Shown: positions 49,392 to 58,026, counted from the first letter of the stretch. The stretch is 64,000 bases of DNA from Mycobacterium sp. E2479 (GCF_001667925.1 NZ_LZJR01000153.1:1-64000), one strand, 5' to 3'. A program made the numbers and translations. The notes: generated from the sequence alone by a model not told the origin.

Positions 49392-49715
49392 TCACCGATG
49401 CCAGCCGGGAGGGGGCGGCCCACCTGGCCCGCCCGGACCCCACGGAGCACCGGGGCCGCGGGGCCCACCCGGACCCCACGGGGCACCAGGTCCGCCGCGG
49501 CCCCAACCCTCATGGTGCCAGTCGTGGCACCTGTTCCAGTCCCAGTTGTTGCCCCAGCCCGGGTCCCACCACTCACCCGGACACCATTGCGGGAAGGGCC
49601 CGGGGTGAGCCTGCGCGTCAGTTGCGACGCCCAAGCCCGCCAAACCCAGCCCGCCTATTGCGAGGGCCGTTGCGGCCAAACGTGGAAGAGTTTTCACGAG
49701 ATCTTTTCTACCCAT
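49392..49715 (-). CDS. Small secreted Gly/Pro/Trp-rich protein
   Basis: About 107 residues. A signal peptide (KTLPRLAATALAIGGLGLAG, cut after DAQA) is followed by a Trp- and Asp-rich segment (WCPGEWWDPGWGNNWDWNRC, then HDWHHEGWG) with two cysteines and a collagen-like run of GAPWGPGGPRGP. The ATG at 49715 is one choice; a GTG at 49697 (MVKTLP) is equally good, and neither has a strong ribosome binding site. The Trp-rich block resembles many small exported mycobacterial proteins with no known role. It is convergent with lipP. Confidence 0.7.
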   Translation of the reverse strand: MGRKDLVKTLPRLAATALAIGGLGLAGLGVATDAQAHPGPFPQWCPGEWWDPGWGNNWDWNRCHDWHHEGWGRGGPGAPWGPGGPRGPGAPWGPGGPGGPPPPGWHR

Positions 49716-49806
49716 ATCGATGCTTTGGCTAAACAATCAGTGCCAGGTTTCGGGTCTGCCGGTCCGCACCGTGTCGTCCCCGCTGCGGTTGCGCCGGCGA
49801 GCCGGC

Positions 49807-50613
49807 TCACTTTTGGCAGGTAGGGCACCAGAAGACGTTTCGGCCCTCCAGCACTGTCGTGCGGATCGGATCACCCGACACCCGGCAGGGTTCGCCGGCA
49901 CGTCGATAGACGTAGGTGCGCGGCCGATCGGGCCGATACGACGGTGCGCCGTGGTCGTGCTCGGGCCGCACCACGATGATCTTGCCACGACGCAATCCGA
50001 CCTTCATCAGCGCGACCAGATCGATCCAGGCCGCCTCGAACTCGCCCTCGCCGACCTCGCGGCCGGGGCGGAACGGGTCGATCCGGTGGCGGAACAACAA
50101 CTCGCTGCGATACACGTTGCCCACGCCGGCCATCACCGTCTGATCCATCAGCAGTGCGCCAATGGGCCTGCGGGACTTGGCGATCCGCTTCCACGCCCAC
50201 GACGGATCGGCGTCGCTGCGCAGCGGGTCGGGGCCCAGCCTGGCCAAGACTGCGCTGACCTGACCTTCGTCGACGACCTCGCACACCGTCGGGCCACGCA
50301 GGTCGGTGCCGTGATCGACGCCGATCATGCGCATTCGCACTTGCCCGACCGCCTCGGGAAACAGCCCGTCGCCGGGCCGTTCCCATTCGGTGAAGGCCCC
50401 GTACAGCCCGAGATGCACGTGCACTATCGGGCCGCCGGTGTAGTGGTGGAACAGGTGTTTGCCCCACGCGCTGGTGCGCTGCAGCACCCGCCCGTCGACC
50501 ACCGCGGCCGAATCGGCGAAACGGCCCTGTGGGCTGGACACCGCGACGGGGGCACCGGCGTAACGGCGTTGGTGGAGGCGGGCGAGCCGGTGCAGGGTAT
50601 GCCCTTCGGGCAC
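49807..50613 (-). CDS. Fpg/Nei family DNA glycosylase
   Basis: A 268-residue glycosylase/AP lyase of the Nei type, counterpart of Rv2464c. The catalytic Pro2-Glu3 is in MPEGHTLHR, and the helix-two-turn-helix is GVGNVYRSELLF. The C-terminal zinc finger keeps three ligands (EPC, then CPTC) but the second Cys is Ser (CRVSGDPIR). It removes oxidised pyrimidines in this family; the altered finger may weaken metal binding. It begins 18 nt after the rpiB stop. Confidence 0.88.
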   Translation of the reverse strand: MPEGHTLHRLARLHQRRYAGAPVAVSSPQGRFADSAAVVDGRVLQRTSAWGKHLFHHYTGGPIVHVHLGLYGAFTEWERPGDGLFPEAVGQVRMRMIGVDHGTDLRGPTVCEVVDEGQVSAVLARLGPDPLRSDADPSWAWKRIAKSRRPIGALLMDQTVMAGVGNVYRSELLFRHRIDPFRPGREVGEGEFEAAWIDLVALMKVGLRRGKIIVVRPEHDHGAPSYRPDRPRTYVYRRAGEPCRVSGDPIRTTVLEGRNVFWCPTCQK

Positions 50614-50631
50614 GTGCAGACCTTTCCTGCG

Positions 50632-51111
50632 TCAGTCGGCGGCGCCGGGCACCGGCGGGGCTTGATGGGTTCGTTCGTATTCGGCGAGTATGTCGATACG
50701 CCGTTGGTGGCGTTCGGCTTTCGACCACGGAGTGGTCAAGAAGGTATCGACGATGGCCAGCGCCTCGGCCACGGTGTGCATGCGACCGCCGATGCCGATC
50801 AGTTGGGCGTTGTTGTGTTCACGGGCCAGCGTGGCCGTTTCGACGCTCCAGGCCAGCGCGCACCGGGCGCCCGGGACCTTGTTGGCGGCGATCTGCTCGC
50901 CGTTGCCGGACCCGCCCAGCACGATGCCCAGGCTGTCGGGATCGGCGACGGTGCGCGTGGCGGCGGCGATACAGAAGGCGGGGTAATCGTCTTCGGCGTC
51001 GTAGCTGAAGGCGCCGCAATCGATCGGCTCGTGCCCGGCTTTTTTCAGGTGGTCGATGATCTGCTGTTTGAGCTCGAATCCGGCATGGTCAGAGCCGAGG
51101 TAGACGCGCAT
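50632..51111 (-). CDS. rpiB: Ribose-5-phosphate isomerase B
   Basis: A 159-residue RpiB that interconverts ribose-5-phosphate and ribulose-5-phosphate. MRVYLGSDHAGFELK opens the protein and GSGNGEQIAANKVPG is the phosphate and active-site loop. In mycobacteria the base role falls to Glu (GSGNGEQ) rather than the E. coli Cys. The ATG at 51111 follows TAAGGA. It sits directly upstream of the glycosylase gene. Confidence 0.94.
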   Translation of the reverse strand: MRVYLGSDHAGFELKQQIIDHLKKAGHEPIDCGAFSYDAEDDYPAFCIAAATRTVADPDSLGIVLGGSGNGEQIAANKVPGARCALAWSVETATLAREHNNAQLIGIGGRMHTVAEALAIVDTFLTTPWSKAERHQRRIDILAEYERTHQAPPVPGAAD

Positions 51112-51171
51112 GCCCGCAATCCTTACATAGCCACCCGCCGCGCCGGTGGCTGCGATCGCGACCCGATCGGT

Positions 51172-51795
51172 CTAGTCGAATTCGGGCTTCTCGGTGCGAG
51201 TGCGCTTGAGCTCGAAGAAGTGTGGGTAGGACGCGAAGGCGACCGAGGCGTCCCACAGCTTGCCCGCTTCCTCGCCGCGCGGAATCTTGGAGAGCACCGG
51301 CCCGAAGAACGCCACATCGTTGACGTGAATGGTCGGCGTGCCGACATCGTCGCCCACCGCGTCCATGCCGGCGTGGTGGCTCTTGCGCAGCGCCTCGTCG
51401 TATTCCTCGCTGTTGGCGGCTTCCGCCAACTCGGCCGGCAGGTCCGCGTCGGCCAGCGCCAGTTTGATCACGTCCTCGAGCTCTTTGTTGCCCTCGTTGT
51501 GGATCCGCGTCCCCATCGCGGTGTACAGCGGCCGCAGCACCTCGGCGCCGTGGGCCTGCTCGGCGGCGATCGCAACCCGCACCGGACCCCAGGCCCGCTT
51601 CATGTTCTCGCGATATTGCTCAGGCAGGTCTTCGCGGTTTTCGTTGAGCACCGCCAGGCTCATCACGTGGAAATTGACCTCGATGTCACGAACCTTCTCC
51701 ACCTCGAGAATCCAGCGCGAGGTGATCCACGCCCACGGACACAGCGGATCGAACCAGAAGTCGGCCTTGTTCTTCGCGGCGGCGGTGTCAGGCAT
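51172..51795 (-). CDS. DsbA-fold mycothiol-dependent reductase, Rv2466c family
   Basis: A 207-residue thioredoxin/DsbA-like protein. The active site reads DPLCPWAWITSRW; Rv2466c of M. tuberculosis, as I recall it, has CPWC, so the second (resolving) Cys is Ala here. The cis-Pro region is VGTPTIHVNDVAFFGP. The family reduces mycothiol-linked disulfides and activates some nitro prodrugs. A single-cysteine form would need free mycothiol to finish its cycle. The ATG at 51795 has AAAGGA 6 nt upstream. It is divergent from pepN. Confidence 0.88.
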   Translation of the reverse strand: MPDTAAAKNKADFWFDPLCPWAWITSRWILEVEKVRDIEVNFHVMSLAVLNENREDLPEQYRENMKRAWGPVRVAIAAEQAHGAEVLRPLYTAMGTRIHNEGNKELEDVIKLALADADLPAELAEAANSEEYDEALRKSHHAGMDAVGDDVGTPTIHVNDVAFFGPVLSKIPRGEEAGKLWDASVAFASYPHFFELKRTRTEKPEFD

Positions 51796-51874
51796 GACGG
51801 ATCCTTTCATGAGGTAAAAGTCTGATCAGCACAACCGTAGGCGTCTGCGTCCTGTTCCCGATCTGCCCGACCCG

Positions 51875-51880
51875 TAAGTT
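51875..51880 (+). promoter_or_regulatory. -10 element for a leaderless pepN transcript
   Basis: TAAGTT ends 6 nt before the GTG at 51887; there is no Shine-Dalgarno sequence. Confidence 0.5.
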
Positions 51881-51886
51881 GGACAC

Positions 51887-54466
51887 GTGGCTCTCCCAAA
51901 CCTCACCCGCGAACAAGCCGTCGAGCGCGCCGCCCTGATCACGGTCGCCAGCTATCAAATCGACCTCGACCTCACCGACGGCTCCGGCGGTCCCGGCGAA
52001 CGGACCTTTCGCTCCGTCACCACGGTGGTGTTCGACGCGCTCGCCGGGGCCGACTCGGTCATCGACATCGCCGCCGACACCATCCGCGGCGCCACGCTCA
52101 ACGGACGCGATCTGGACGTCTCCGGCTACGACGAGTCGACGGGTATCCCGCTGTCCGGGCTGGCCGACCGCAACGTCGTCGTGGTCGACGCGGACTGCCG
52201 CTACTCCAACACCGGTGAGGGTCTGCATCGGTTCGTCGACCCGGTCGACAACGAGACCTACCTGTACTCGCAGTTCGAAACCGCCGATGCCAAGCGCATG
52301 TTCGCGTGCTTCGACCAGCCCGACCTGAAGGCGACGTTCGACGTGCGGGTGACGGCACCCACGCATTGGAAGGTGATCTCCAATGGCGTGACGGTGTCGG
52401 TCAACGACGGGCTGCACATCTTTGCGACCACGCCGCGGATGAGCACCTACCTGGTCGCCTTGATCGCCGGCCCATACGCCGAGTGGAACGATTCCTACAC
52501 CGACGAGCACGGCGAGATCCCGCTGGGCATCTTCTGCCGGTCCTCGCTGGCCAAACACATGGACGCCGAGCGGTTGTTCACCCAGACCAAGCAGGGATTC
52601 GGTTTCTACCACAAGAACTTCGGCATGCCCTACGCATTCGGGAAATACGATCAGCTGTTCGTCCCCGAATTCAACGCCGGCGCAATGGAGAACGCGGGCG
52701 CGGTGACGTTCCTGGAGGATTACGTCTTTCGCAGCAAGGTCACCCGGGCCTCCTATGAGCGGCGCGCAGAGACCGTGCTGCACGAGATGGCGCACATGTG
52801 GTTCGGGGACCTGGTCACCATGGCCTGGTGGGACGACCTGTGGCTGAACGAGTCGTTCGCAACCTTCGCCTCGGTGCTATGCCAAGCCGAGGCAACCGAA
52901 TTCACCGAGGCCTGGACGACGTTCGCGACGGTCGAGAAGTCGTGGGCCTACCGTCAGGATCAATTGCCGTCGACGCACCCGATCGCGGCCGACATCCCCG
53001 ACCTGGCCGCGGTCGAGGTCAACTTCGACGGCATCACCTATGCCAAAGGCGCTTCGGTGCTCAAGCAGCTCGTCGCCTATGTCGGGCTCGAGCACTTCCT
53101 AGCCGGGCTGCGCGATTACTTTCGCGCCCACGCTTTCGGCAACGCCACCTTCGACGATCTGGTCGCCGCCCTGGAGCAGGCGTCGGGACGGGATCTGTCC
53201 GACTGGGGTCAGCAGTGGCTGAAAACGACTGGACTGAACACGTTGCGACCGGAGTTCGACGTCGACAGCAACGGCAAGTTCACCCGGTTCGCGGTGACCC
53301 AGAGCGGAGCTGCCCCGGGTGCCGGCGAAACCCGAGTGCACCGGTTGGCGGTCGGGGTCTACGACGACGACGCAACCGGGAAGCTGGTGCGGGTGCACCG
53401 CGAAGAACTCGACGTTGAGGGCCCCGTAACGGAAGTCCCTGCGCTGCTTGGTGTTTCGCGAGGCCAGCTGGTGCTGGTCAATGACGACGACCTGACGTAT
53501 TGCTCGTTGCGGCTGGACGCCGAATCGCTACGCACTGCGCTGGAGCGCATCGCCGACATCGCCGAGCCGCTGCCGCGGTCGCTGGTTTGGTCGGCCGCCT
53601 GGGAGATGACGCGCGAGGCCGAACTGCGCGCCCGCGACTTCGTGGCCCTGGTCGCGGGCGGAGTGCACGCCGAGTCCGAGGTCGGCGTGGCGCAGCGGCT
53701 GCTGCTACAGGCGCAGACCGCGCTGACGTCGTACGCCGAACAGGGATGGGCGCGCGAGCACGGCTGGCCACAGTTCGCCGACCGGTTACTGGAGTTGGCT
53801 CGCGGCGCGCAGCCCGGTTCGGATCACCAACTCGCGTTCGTCAACACGCTGTGCTCGTCGCTGCTGTCCACCCGGCACGTCGTGACGCTGACGGACCTGC
53901 TCGACCGCGACCCCGCCGACTTGGGGCTGCCCGGCCTCGAAATCGACACGGACCTGCGGTGGCGGATCGTGACGGCGCTGGCCGGCGCGGGCGAGATCGA
54001 CGCCGACGGGCTCGCGACACCGTTCATCGACGCCGAGATTCAGCGCGACCCGACCGCCGCGGGCAAGCGCCACGGCGCCCAGGCCGCGACAGCTCGACCT
54101 CAGTTGCAAGTCAAAGAGGCAGCCTGGACGACGGTGGTCGAGGACGACACCATGGCGAACATCACCGCCCGCTCGATCATCGCGGGCATCGCCCCGCCTG
54201 GGCAGGCGGAGTTGCTCAAGCCGTTCACCCCGCGCTATTTCGAGGCGATCTCCGGAGTCTGGGCCCGCCGGTCCAGCGAGGTGGCCCAGACCGTCGTGGT
54301 CGGCCTCTACCCGCATTGGGACATCAGCGACGACGGCGTCGCCGCGGCAGACAAGTTCCTGTCCGACCCACAGGTGCCGGCCGCGTTGCGACGCCTCGTG
54401 CTCGAGGGCCAAGCCGGGGTGAAGCGTTCGTTGCGGGCGCGCCAATTCGACGCCGGCGACCGCTGA
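51887..54466 (+). CDS. pepN: Aminopeptidase N
   Basis: An 859-residue M1 zinc aminopeptidase. The exopeptidase motif GAMEN is near 264. The zinc motif H299-E-M-A-H303 is followed by the third ligand Glu in WLNESFA. A C-terminal ERAP1-like helical domain follows. It trims N-terminal residues from peptides in the cytoplasm. It matches Rv2467 in place and size. The start is GTG, probably leaderless. Confidence 0.95.
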   Translation: MALPNLTREQAVERAALITVASYQIDLDLTDGSGGPGERTFRSVTTVVFDALAGADSVIDIAADTIRGATLNGRDLDVSGYDESTGIPLSGLADRNVVVVDADCRYSNTGEGLHRFVDPVDNETYLYSQFETADAKRMFACFDQPDLKATFDVRVTAPTHWKVISNGVTVSVNDGLHIFATTPRMSTYLVALIAGPYAEWNDSYTDEHGEIPLGIFCRSSLAKHMDAERLFTQTKQGFGFYHKNFGMPYAFGKYDQLFVPEFNAGAMENAGAVTFLEDYVFRSKVTRASYERRAETVLHEMAHMWFGDLVTMAWWDDLWLNESFATFASVLCQAEATEFTEAWTTFATVEKSWAYRQDQLPSTHPIAADIPDLAAVEVNFDGITYAKGASVLKQLVAYVGLEHFLAGLRDYFRAHAFGNATFDDLVAALEQASGRDLSDWGQQWLKTTGLNTLRPEFDVDSNGKFTRFAVTQSGAAPGAGETRVHRLAVGVYDDDATGKLVRVHREELDVEGPVTEVPALLGVSRGQLVLVNDDDLTYCSLRLDAESLRTALERIADIAEPLPRSLVWSAAWEMTREAELRARDFVALVAGGVHAESEVGVAQRLLLQAQTALTSYAEQGWAREHGWPQFADRLLELARGAQPGSDHQLAFVNTLCSSLLSTRHVVTLTDLLDRDPADLGLPGLEIDTDLRWRIVTALAGAGEIDADGLATPFIDAEIQRDPTAAGKRHGAQAATARPQLQVKEAAWTTVVEDDTMANITARSIIAGIAPPGQAELLKPFTPRYFEAISGVWARRSSEVAQTVVVGLYPHWDISDDGVAAADKFLSDPQVPAALRRLVLEGQAGVKRSLRARQFDAGDR

Positions 54467-54488
54467 GCCCCAGCCGCAGGACTAACGG

Positions 54489-54956
54489 CTAGGCCGGTGA
54501 AATCCCGGCGCTCAGCACGCGGATCGCGCTGACCAGCCCGTCGACCAAATCGCCCCGCTCGAACGCCGAAGATGCGGCGGCGACGCCCAGCGGTGCGGCC
54601 GACTCGGCGCCGCGGCCACGAACCTGCTTGCCGTAGACCACCTCGATGACCTTCTGATCGGGTGAAACGGCCAAAAGCACCGCGTTGTCCGGCGTCGGCA
54701 CGTCGGCCAAGATCTCACGGGCGCGCGCGGCGGTGTCGCCGCCCAGGTCGCCTAGATAGATCGCGAAGCGCGTCTTGGACGCCCGGGAGCCGAATTTCAG
54801 CGCGTCGTCCACGGCGACCAGGTCTTTGGTCGAAAACGGGAATTGCACCGACAGTTCACCCGGCTCGGTGACGCCGGAGATCCGTCCGCTCGTGGTGACC
54901 ACCCAGCCGGGCGGCAGCTCGGTGGGTTCCTTCGTCGCTACCTCACCACGTGCCAC
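54489..54956 (-). CDS. DUF5130 family protein
   Basis: About 155 residues, the positional match of Rv2468c. A TPM-like alpha/beta fold is suggested by the strand-helix pattern with FAIYLGDLGGD and NAVLLAVSPDQKVIEVVYG. There is no signal peptide or helix. The GTG at 54956 has GGAGG 8 nt upstream and is preferred over the GTG at 54998. It overlaps the 3' end of the small membrane protein gene by 14 nt, so the two are probably coupled. Function unknown. Confidence 0.75.
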   Translation of the reverse strand: MARGEVATKEPTELPPGWVVTTSGRISGVTEPGELSVQFPFSTKDLVAVDDALKFGSRASKTRFAIYLGDLGGDTAARAREILADVPTPDNAVLLAVSPDQKVIEVVYGKQVRGRGAESAAPLGVAAASSAFERGDLVDGLVSAIRVLSAGISPA

Positions 54957-55188
54957 TGGCGCCACCTCCGACCGCGAATTCCGACGTACCGTGCTCACCG
55001 TGTCCGCCGTGGGCGTGCCCCACGTCTTCGCCGGTAGCAGCCCACAGGATCGGCGGATGCGTCCACTTCTCGCCCAACTTGTAGGCCGCTGGGTGCGGTC
55101 CCTTGTGGGACCAGATCAGCACCGACAGCACGATCACCAGCAACAGCGGTATTCCGACGATGAACAGATGGACATGCATAGGACTCAC
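54943..55188 (-). CDS. Small single-pass membrane protein
   Basis: An 81-residue protein. One hydrophobic helix (residues 6-26, LFIVGIPLLLVIVLSVLIW) is followed by a conserved-looking HKGPHPAAYKLGEKWTHPPI segment and a Gly/His-rich end (GHAHGGHGEHG) that could bind metal. The GTG at 55188 lies 7 nt after a TACGGT -10 element, so the transcript is probably leaderless; ATG at 55179 is an alternative. Function unknown. It is easy to miss in annotation because it overlaps the next gene. Confidence 0.65.
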   Translation of the reverse strand: MSPMHVHLFIVGIPLLLVIVLSVLIWSHKGPHPAAYKLGEKWTHPPILWAATGEDVGHAHGGHGEHGTSEFAVGGGASGTW

Positions 55189-55195
55189 GACGCAA

Positions 55196-55201
55196 ACCGT
55201 A
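55196..55201 (-). promoter_or_regulatory. -10 element for the small membrane protein gene
   Basis: On the minus strand TACGGT is followed after 7 nt by the GTG at 55188, the leaderless arrangement. Confidence 0.45.
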
Positions 55202-55247
55202 TCCCACGAAGGGATCTAGCGGCGCGACCGGACACCGGATTCGCCGA

Positions 55248-55895
55248 TCAGGCCGCGCCCTCGCCGAGGTATCGGGCCCAAGCCGGATCCAGCTCCTTGA
55301 CCGTCGACAGCAGCCGCCAGTGCTGCCCGGTCGGCGGCAACGGCGGGCGGCGCAGGGACCAGCCGAGCTCGCTGAGCAGCTTGTCGCCCTTGTGGTGGTT
55401 GCAGGTCGAGCAGCACGCGACGCAGTTCTCCCAGGAATGATCACCGCCGCGGCTGCGGGGCAGCACATGGTCGACGGTGTCCGCCTTCGCGCCGCAATAG
55501 GCGCAGCAGAACCGATCGCGGTGCATCAGCGCGGCGCGGGTCATCGGGACGCGCGCCCGGTAGGGGACGCGGACATAAGACCGCAGCTGGATCACCGAGG
55601 GCACCACGATCGAGCGGGTCGCCGAGTGGATGACCGGCCCGGCCGGATCGTGGTGGACCACGTCGGCCTTTCCACAGATCACCATGACGATCGCCCGGCG
55701 CACGGGCAGCGCGGTCAGCGGCTCATAGGTGGAATTCAGTAGCAGAACCCGCCGGCGGCTCCAGATGGAAGCGCCCTCCGCGCGGGCGGGCGGATGGATC
55801 TCCAGGCTATGCAGCGACGACACGGTTGTGGGTCCCGTTAACCCAGCCGCGGCTACCTGACTGCGGTGGCTGCGGCGTCTTTTGCCCTGCGCCAT
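55248..55895 (-). CDS. HNH endonuclease domain protein
   Basis: A 215-residue protein with a C-terminal HNH domain. CAYCG and CSTCNHHKG give two zinc-type Cys pairs, and DHVLPRSRGGDHSWENCVACC holds the HNH catalytic residues. The N-terminus is basic (MAQGKRRRSHRSQ). It is the counterpart of Rv2469c, a chromosomal, non-mobile family member of unknown biological role. The ATG at 55895 has GGAGG 5 nt upstream. It is divergent from glbO. Confidence 0.88.
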   Translation of the reverse strand: MAQGKRRRSHRSQVAAAGLTGPTTVSSLHSLEIHPPARAEGASIWSRRRVLLLNSTYEPLTALPVRRAIVMVICGKADVVHHDPAGPVIHSATRSIVVPSVIQLRSYVRVPYRARVPMTRAALMHRDRFCCAYCGAKADTVDHVLPRSRGGDHSWENCVACCSTCNHHKGDKLLSELGWSLRRPPLPPTGQHWRLLSTVKELDPAWARYLGEGAA

Positions 55896-56039
55896 AGATC
55901 CTCCGCGAACAGTCCACCATGATTCGGCGCCAATCGCACCCCTGTTGGCAGGTGAACGCCGTGTCGATCCGGTGAACACCAGGCATGGGGCCGGGCCGCG
56001 TCCGAGTGGCGCCGCGAGGATGCACCACAATGGACGGCG

Positions 56040-56435
56040 ATGGATCAGGTAACAGAGTCCTTCTACGACGCGGTCGGCGGTGCCGAGACATTCCACGCGA
56101 TCGTGTCCCGCTTCTACGCGCAGGTTCCCGAAGACGAGATCCTGCGTGAGCTGTACCCGCTGGACGATCTCGAGGGCGCCGAGGAACGCTTGCGAATGTT
56201 CCTAGAGCAGTACTGGGGCGGTCCGCGCACCTACTCCGACCGACGCGGCCACCCCCGGCTGCGGATGCGTCACGTGCCCTTCCGGATCACTCCCCTGGCG
56301 CGTGACGCGTGGCTGCGGTGCATGCACACGGCGGTCGCGTCGATCGATTCGCAGACGCTCGATGACGAGCACCGGCGCGAGTTGCTCAACTATCTGGAGA
56401 TGGCTGCCGACTCACTGGTCAATTCGCCCTTCTAG
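56040..56435 (+). CDS. glbO: Truncated haemoglobin O (group II)
   Basis: A 131-residue group II truncated globin. The proximal His78 is in MRHVPFRI, the distal-pocket Tyr26 (B10), Tyr39 (CD1) and Trp91 (G8) are all present, each shifted by 3 from M. tuberculosis trHbO (128 residues). It binds oxygen very tightly and is membrane-associated in that species. It is followed 25 nt later by aglA, the same pairing as Rv2470-Rv2471. Confidence 0.95.
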   Translation: MDQVTESFYDAVGGAETFHAIVSRFYAQVPEDEILRELYPLDDLEGAEERLRMFLEQYWGGPRTYSDRRGHPRLRMRHVPFRITPLARDAWLRCMHTAVASIDSQTLDDEHRRELLNYLEMAADSLVNSPF

Positions 56436-56460
56436 ATACCTCGCAACCGAACGGAGCAGC

Positions 56461-58026
56461 ATGAGCCCCGCCGCATGGTGGTCGAACGCGGTCTTTTACC
56501 AGGTATATCCGCGATCGTTCGCCGACAGCAACGGTGACGGCGTCGGCGACATCGACGGAATCGTCGCCCACCTGGATCACCTGGAGCGGCTGGGAATCGA
56601 TGCCATTTGGCTCAGCCCGGTCACCGTCTCACCGATGGCCGACCACGGGTATGACGTCGCCGATCCGCGCGACATCGACCCGCTGTTCGGCGGGATGTCC
56701 GCGATCGATCGGCTGATCGAGGAGGCGCACCAGCGGGGCATCAAGATCACGATGGACGTGGTGCCCAACCACACCAGCTCCGCGCACCCGTGGTTCCAGG
56801 CGGCGCTGGCCGCCGGCCCCGGCACCGACGCCCGGGAGCGCTACTACTTCCGTGACGGCAGGGGGACCGGTGGGGCTCTGCCGCCGAACAACTGGACGTC
56901 GGTCTTCGGCGGGTCGGCCTGGACGCAGGTGGTCGAGCCGGATGGCAAACCCGGCCAGTACTACCTGCACCTTTTCGACACCGAGCAGCCGGATCTGAAC
57001 TGGGAGAACCCGGAGGTCTTCGAGGACTTCGCGACATCGCTGCGGTTCTGGCTCGATCGTGGGGTCGACGGCTTCCGTATCGACGTCGCGCACGGGATGG
57101 CCAAGCCGCCCGGCCTGCCCGACGCCAAGGCCGGCGTCAAGGTGCTCAGCCACACCGACGACGACCCGCGTTTCAACAACGCGGCCGTACACGACATTCA
57201 CCGCAAAATCCGCAAGGTCGTCGACGAGTATCCCGGGGCGGTGACCATTGGCGAGGTGTGGGTGTTGGACAACCTGCAGTGGGCCGAGTACCTGCGGCCC
57301 GACGAACTGCACCTCGGCTTCAATTTCCGGTTGACCAAGATCGACTTCGAAGCCGACCAAATCCATGACGCCATCGAGAACTCACTCGCGGCCACCGCGA
57401 TCTATGACGCCGTCCCGACCTGGACACTGTCGAACCACGACGTGGACCGCGAGGTGACTCGCTACGGCGGCGGCGACGTCGGGCTTCGCAGGGCGCGGGC
57501 TATGGCGATGGCAATGCTCGCCCTGCCGGGCACGGTGTTCATTTACAACGGCGAAGAGTTGGGCCTGCCCGACGTGCTGGATCTGCCCGAGGAGGTGCTG
57601 CAGGACCCGACCTGGGACCGGTCCGGACATACCGAGCGGGGCCGCGACAAGTGTCGGGTACCGATGCCGTGGTCCGGCGAGCAGCCCCCGTTCGGGTTCT
57701 CGTCGTCGTCGCAGACGTGGCTGCCGATGCCGGAAAGCTGGGCGGCGTTGACCGTCGAGAAGCAGAGCGGCGATCCCGACTCCACCTTGTCGTTCTTCCA
57801 GCGGGCGCTCGAATTGCGAAAGCGCCGCGTGGAATTCGATGGCGAGCGCATCGAGTGGCTGGATGCGTCCGGCGATACGGTGATCTTCCGGCGCCCCGGT
57901 GGGCTGATCTGCGCGCTGAACAGCGGTGAATCGCCGACGACCCTGCCCCCCGGCGAGTTGATCCTGGCCAGCGCGCCGCTGCTGGAAGGCAAACTGCCAC
58001 CGGACTCCGCGGCCTGGCTGGCGTAG
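56461..58026 (+). CDS. aglA: Alpha-glucosidase, GH13
   Basis: A 521-residue GH13 (oligo-1,6-glucosidase-like) hydrolase. The nucleophile Asp is in DGFRIDVAHG, the acid Glu is in TIGEVWVL, and the third Asp is in LSNHDVDRE. DVVPNHTS is the first conserved region. The ATG at 56461 is preferred because the frame upstream overlaps glbO. It is slightly shorter than Rv2471 (546). It probably releases glucose from short alpha-glucans or sucrose isomers in the cytoplasm. Confidence 0.92.
   Translation: MSPAAWWSNAVFYQVYPRSFADSNGDGVGDIDGIVAHLDHLERLGIDAIWLSPVTVSPMADHGYDVADPRDIDPLFGGMSAIDRLIEEAHQRGIKITMDVVPNHTSSAHPWFQAALAAGPGTDARERYYFRDGRGTGGALPPNNWTSVFGGSAWTQVVEPDGKPGQYYLHLFDTEQPDLNWENPEVFEDFATSLRFWLDRGVDGFRIDVAHGMAKPPGLPDAKAGVKVLSHTDDDPRFNNAAVHDIHRKIRKVVDEYPGAVTIGEVWVLDNLQWAEYLRPDELHLGFNFRLTKIDFEADQIHDAIENSLAATAIYDAVPTWTLSNHDVDREVTRYGGGDVGLRRARAMAMAMLALPGTVFIYNGEELGLPDVLDLPEEVLQDPTWDRSGHTERGRDKCRVPMPWSGEQPPFGFSSSSQTWLPMPESWAALTVEKQSGDPDSTLSFFQRALELRKRRVEFDGERIEWLDASGDTVIFRRPGGLICALNSGESPTTLPPGELILASAPLLEGKLPPDSAAWLA

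Noticed and set aside
49720..51825. 701-codon plus-strand frame opposite the glycosylase, rpiB and reductase genes
   Set aside because: It spans three well-recognised minus-strand genes and has no domain of its own.
55248..55895. HNH gene as part of a homing or mobile element
   Set aside because: It is in conserved synteny with Rv2469c between DUF5130 and glbO, with normal base composition and no flanking repeats.
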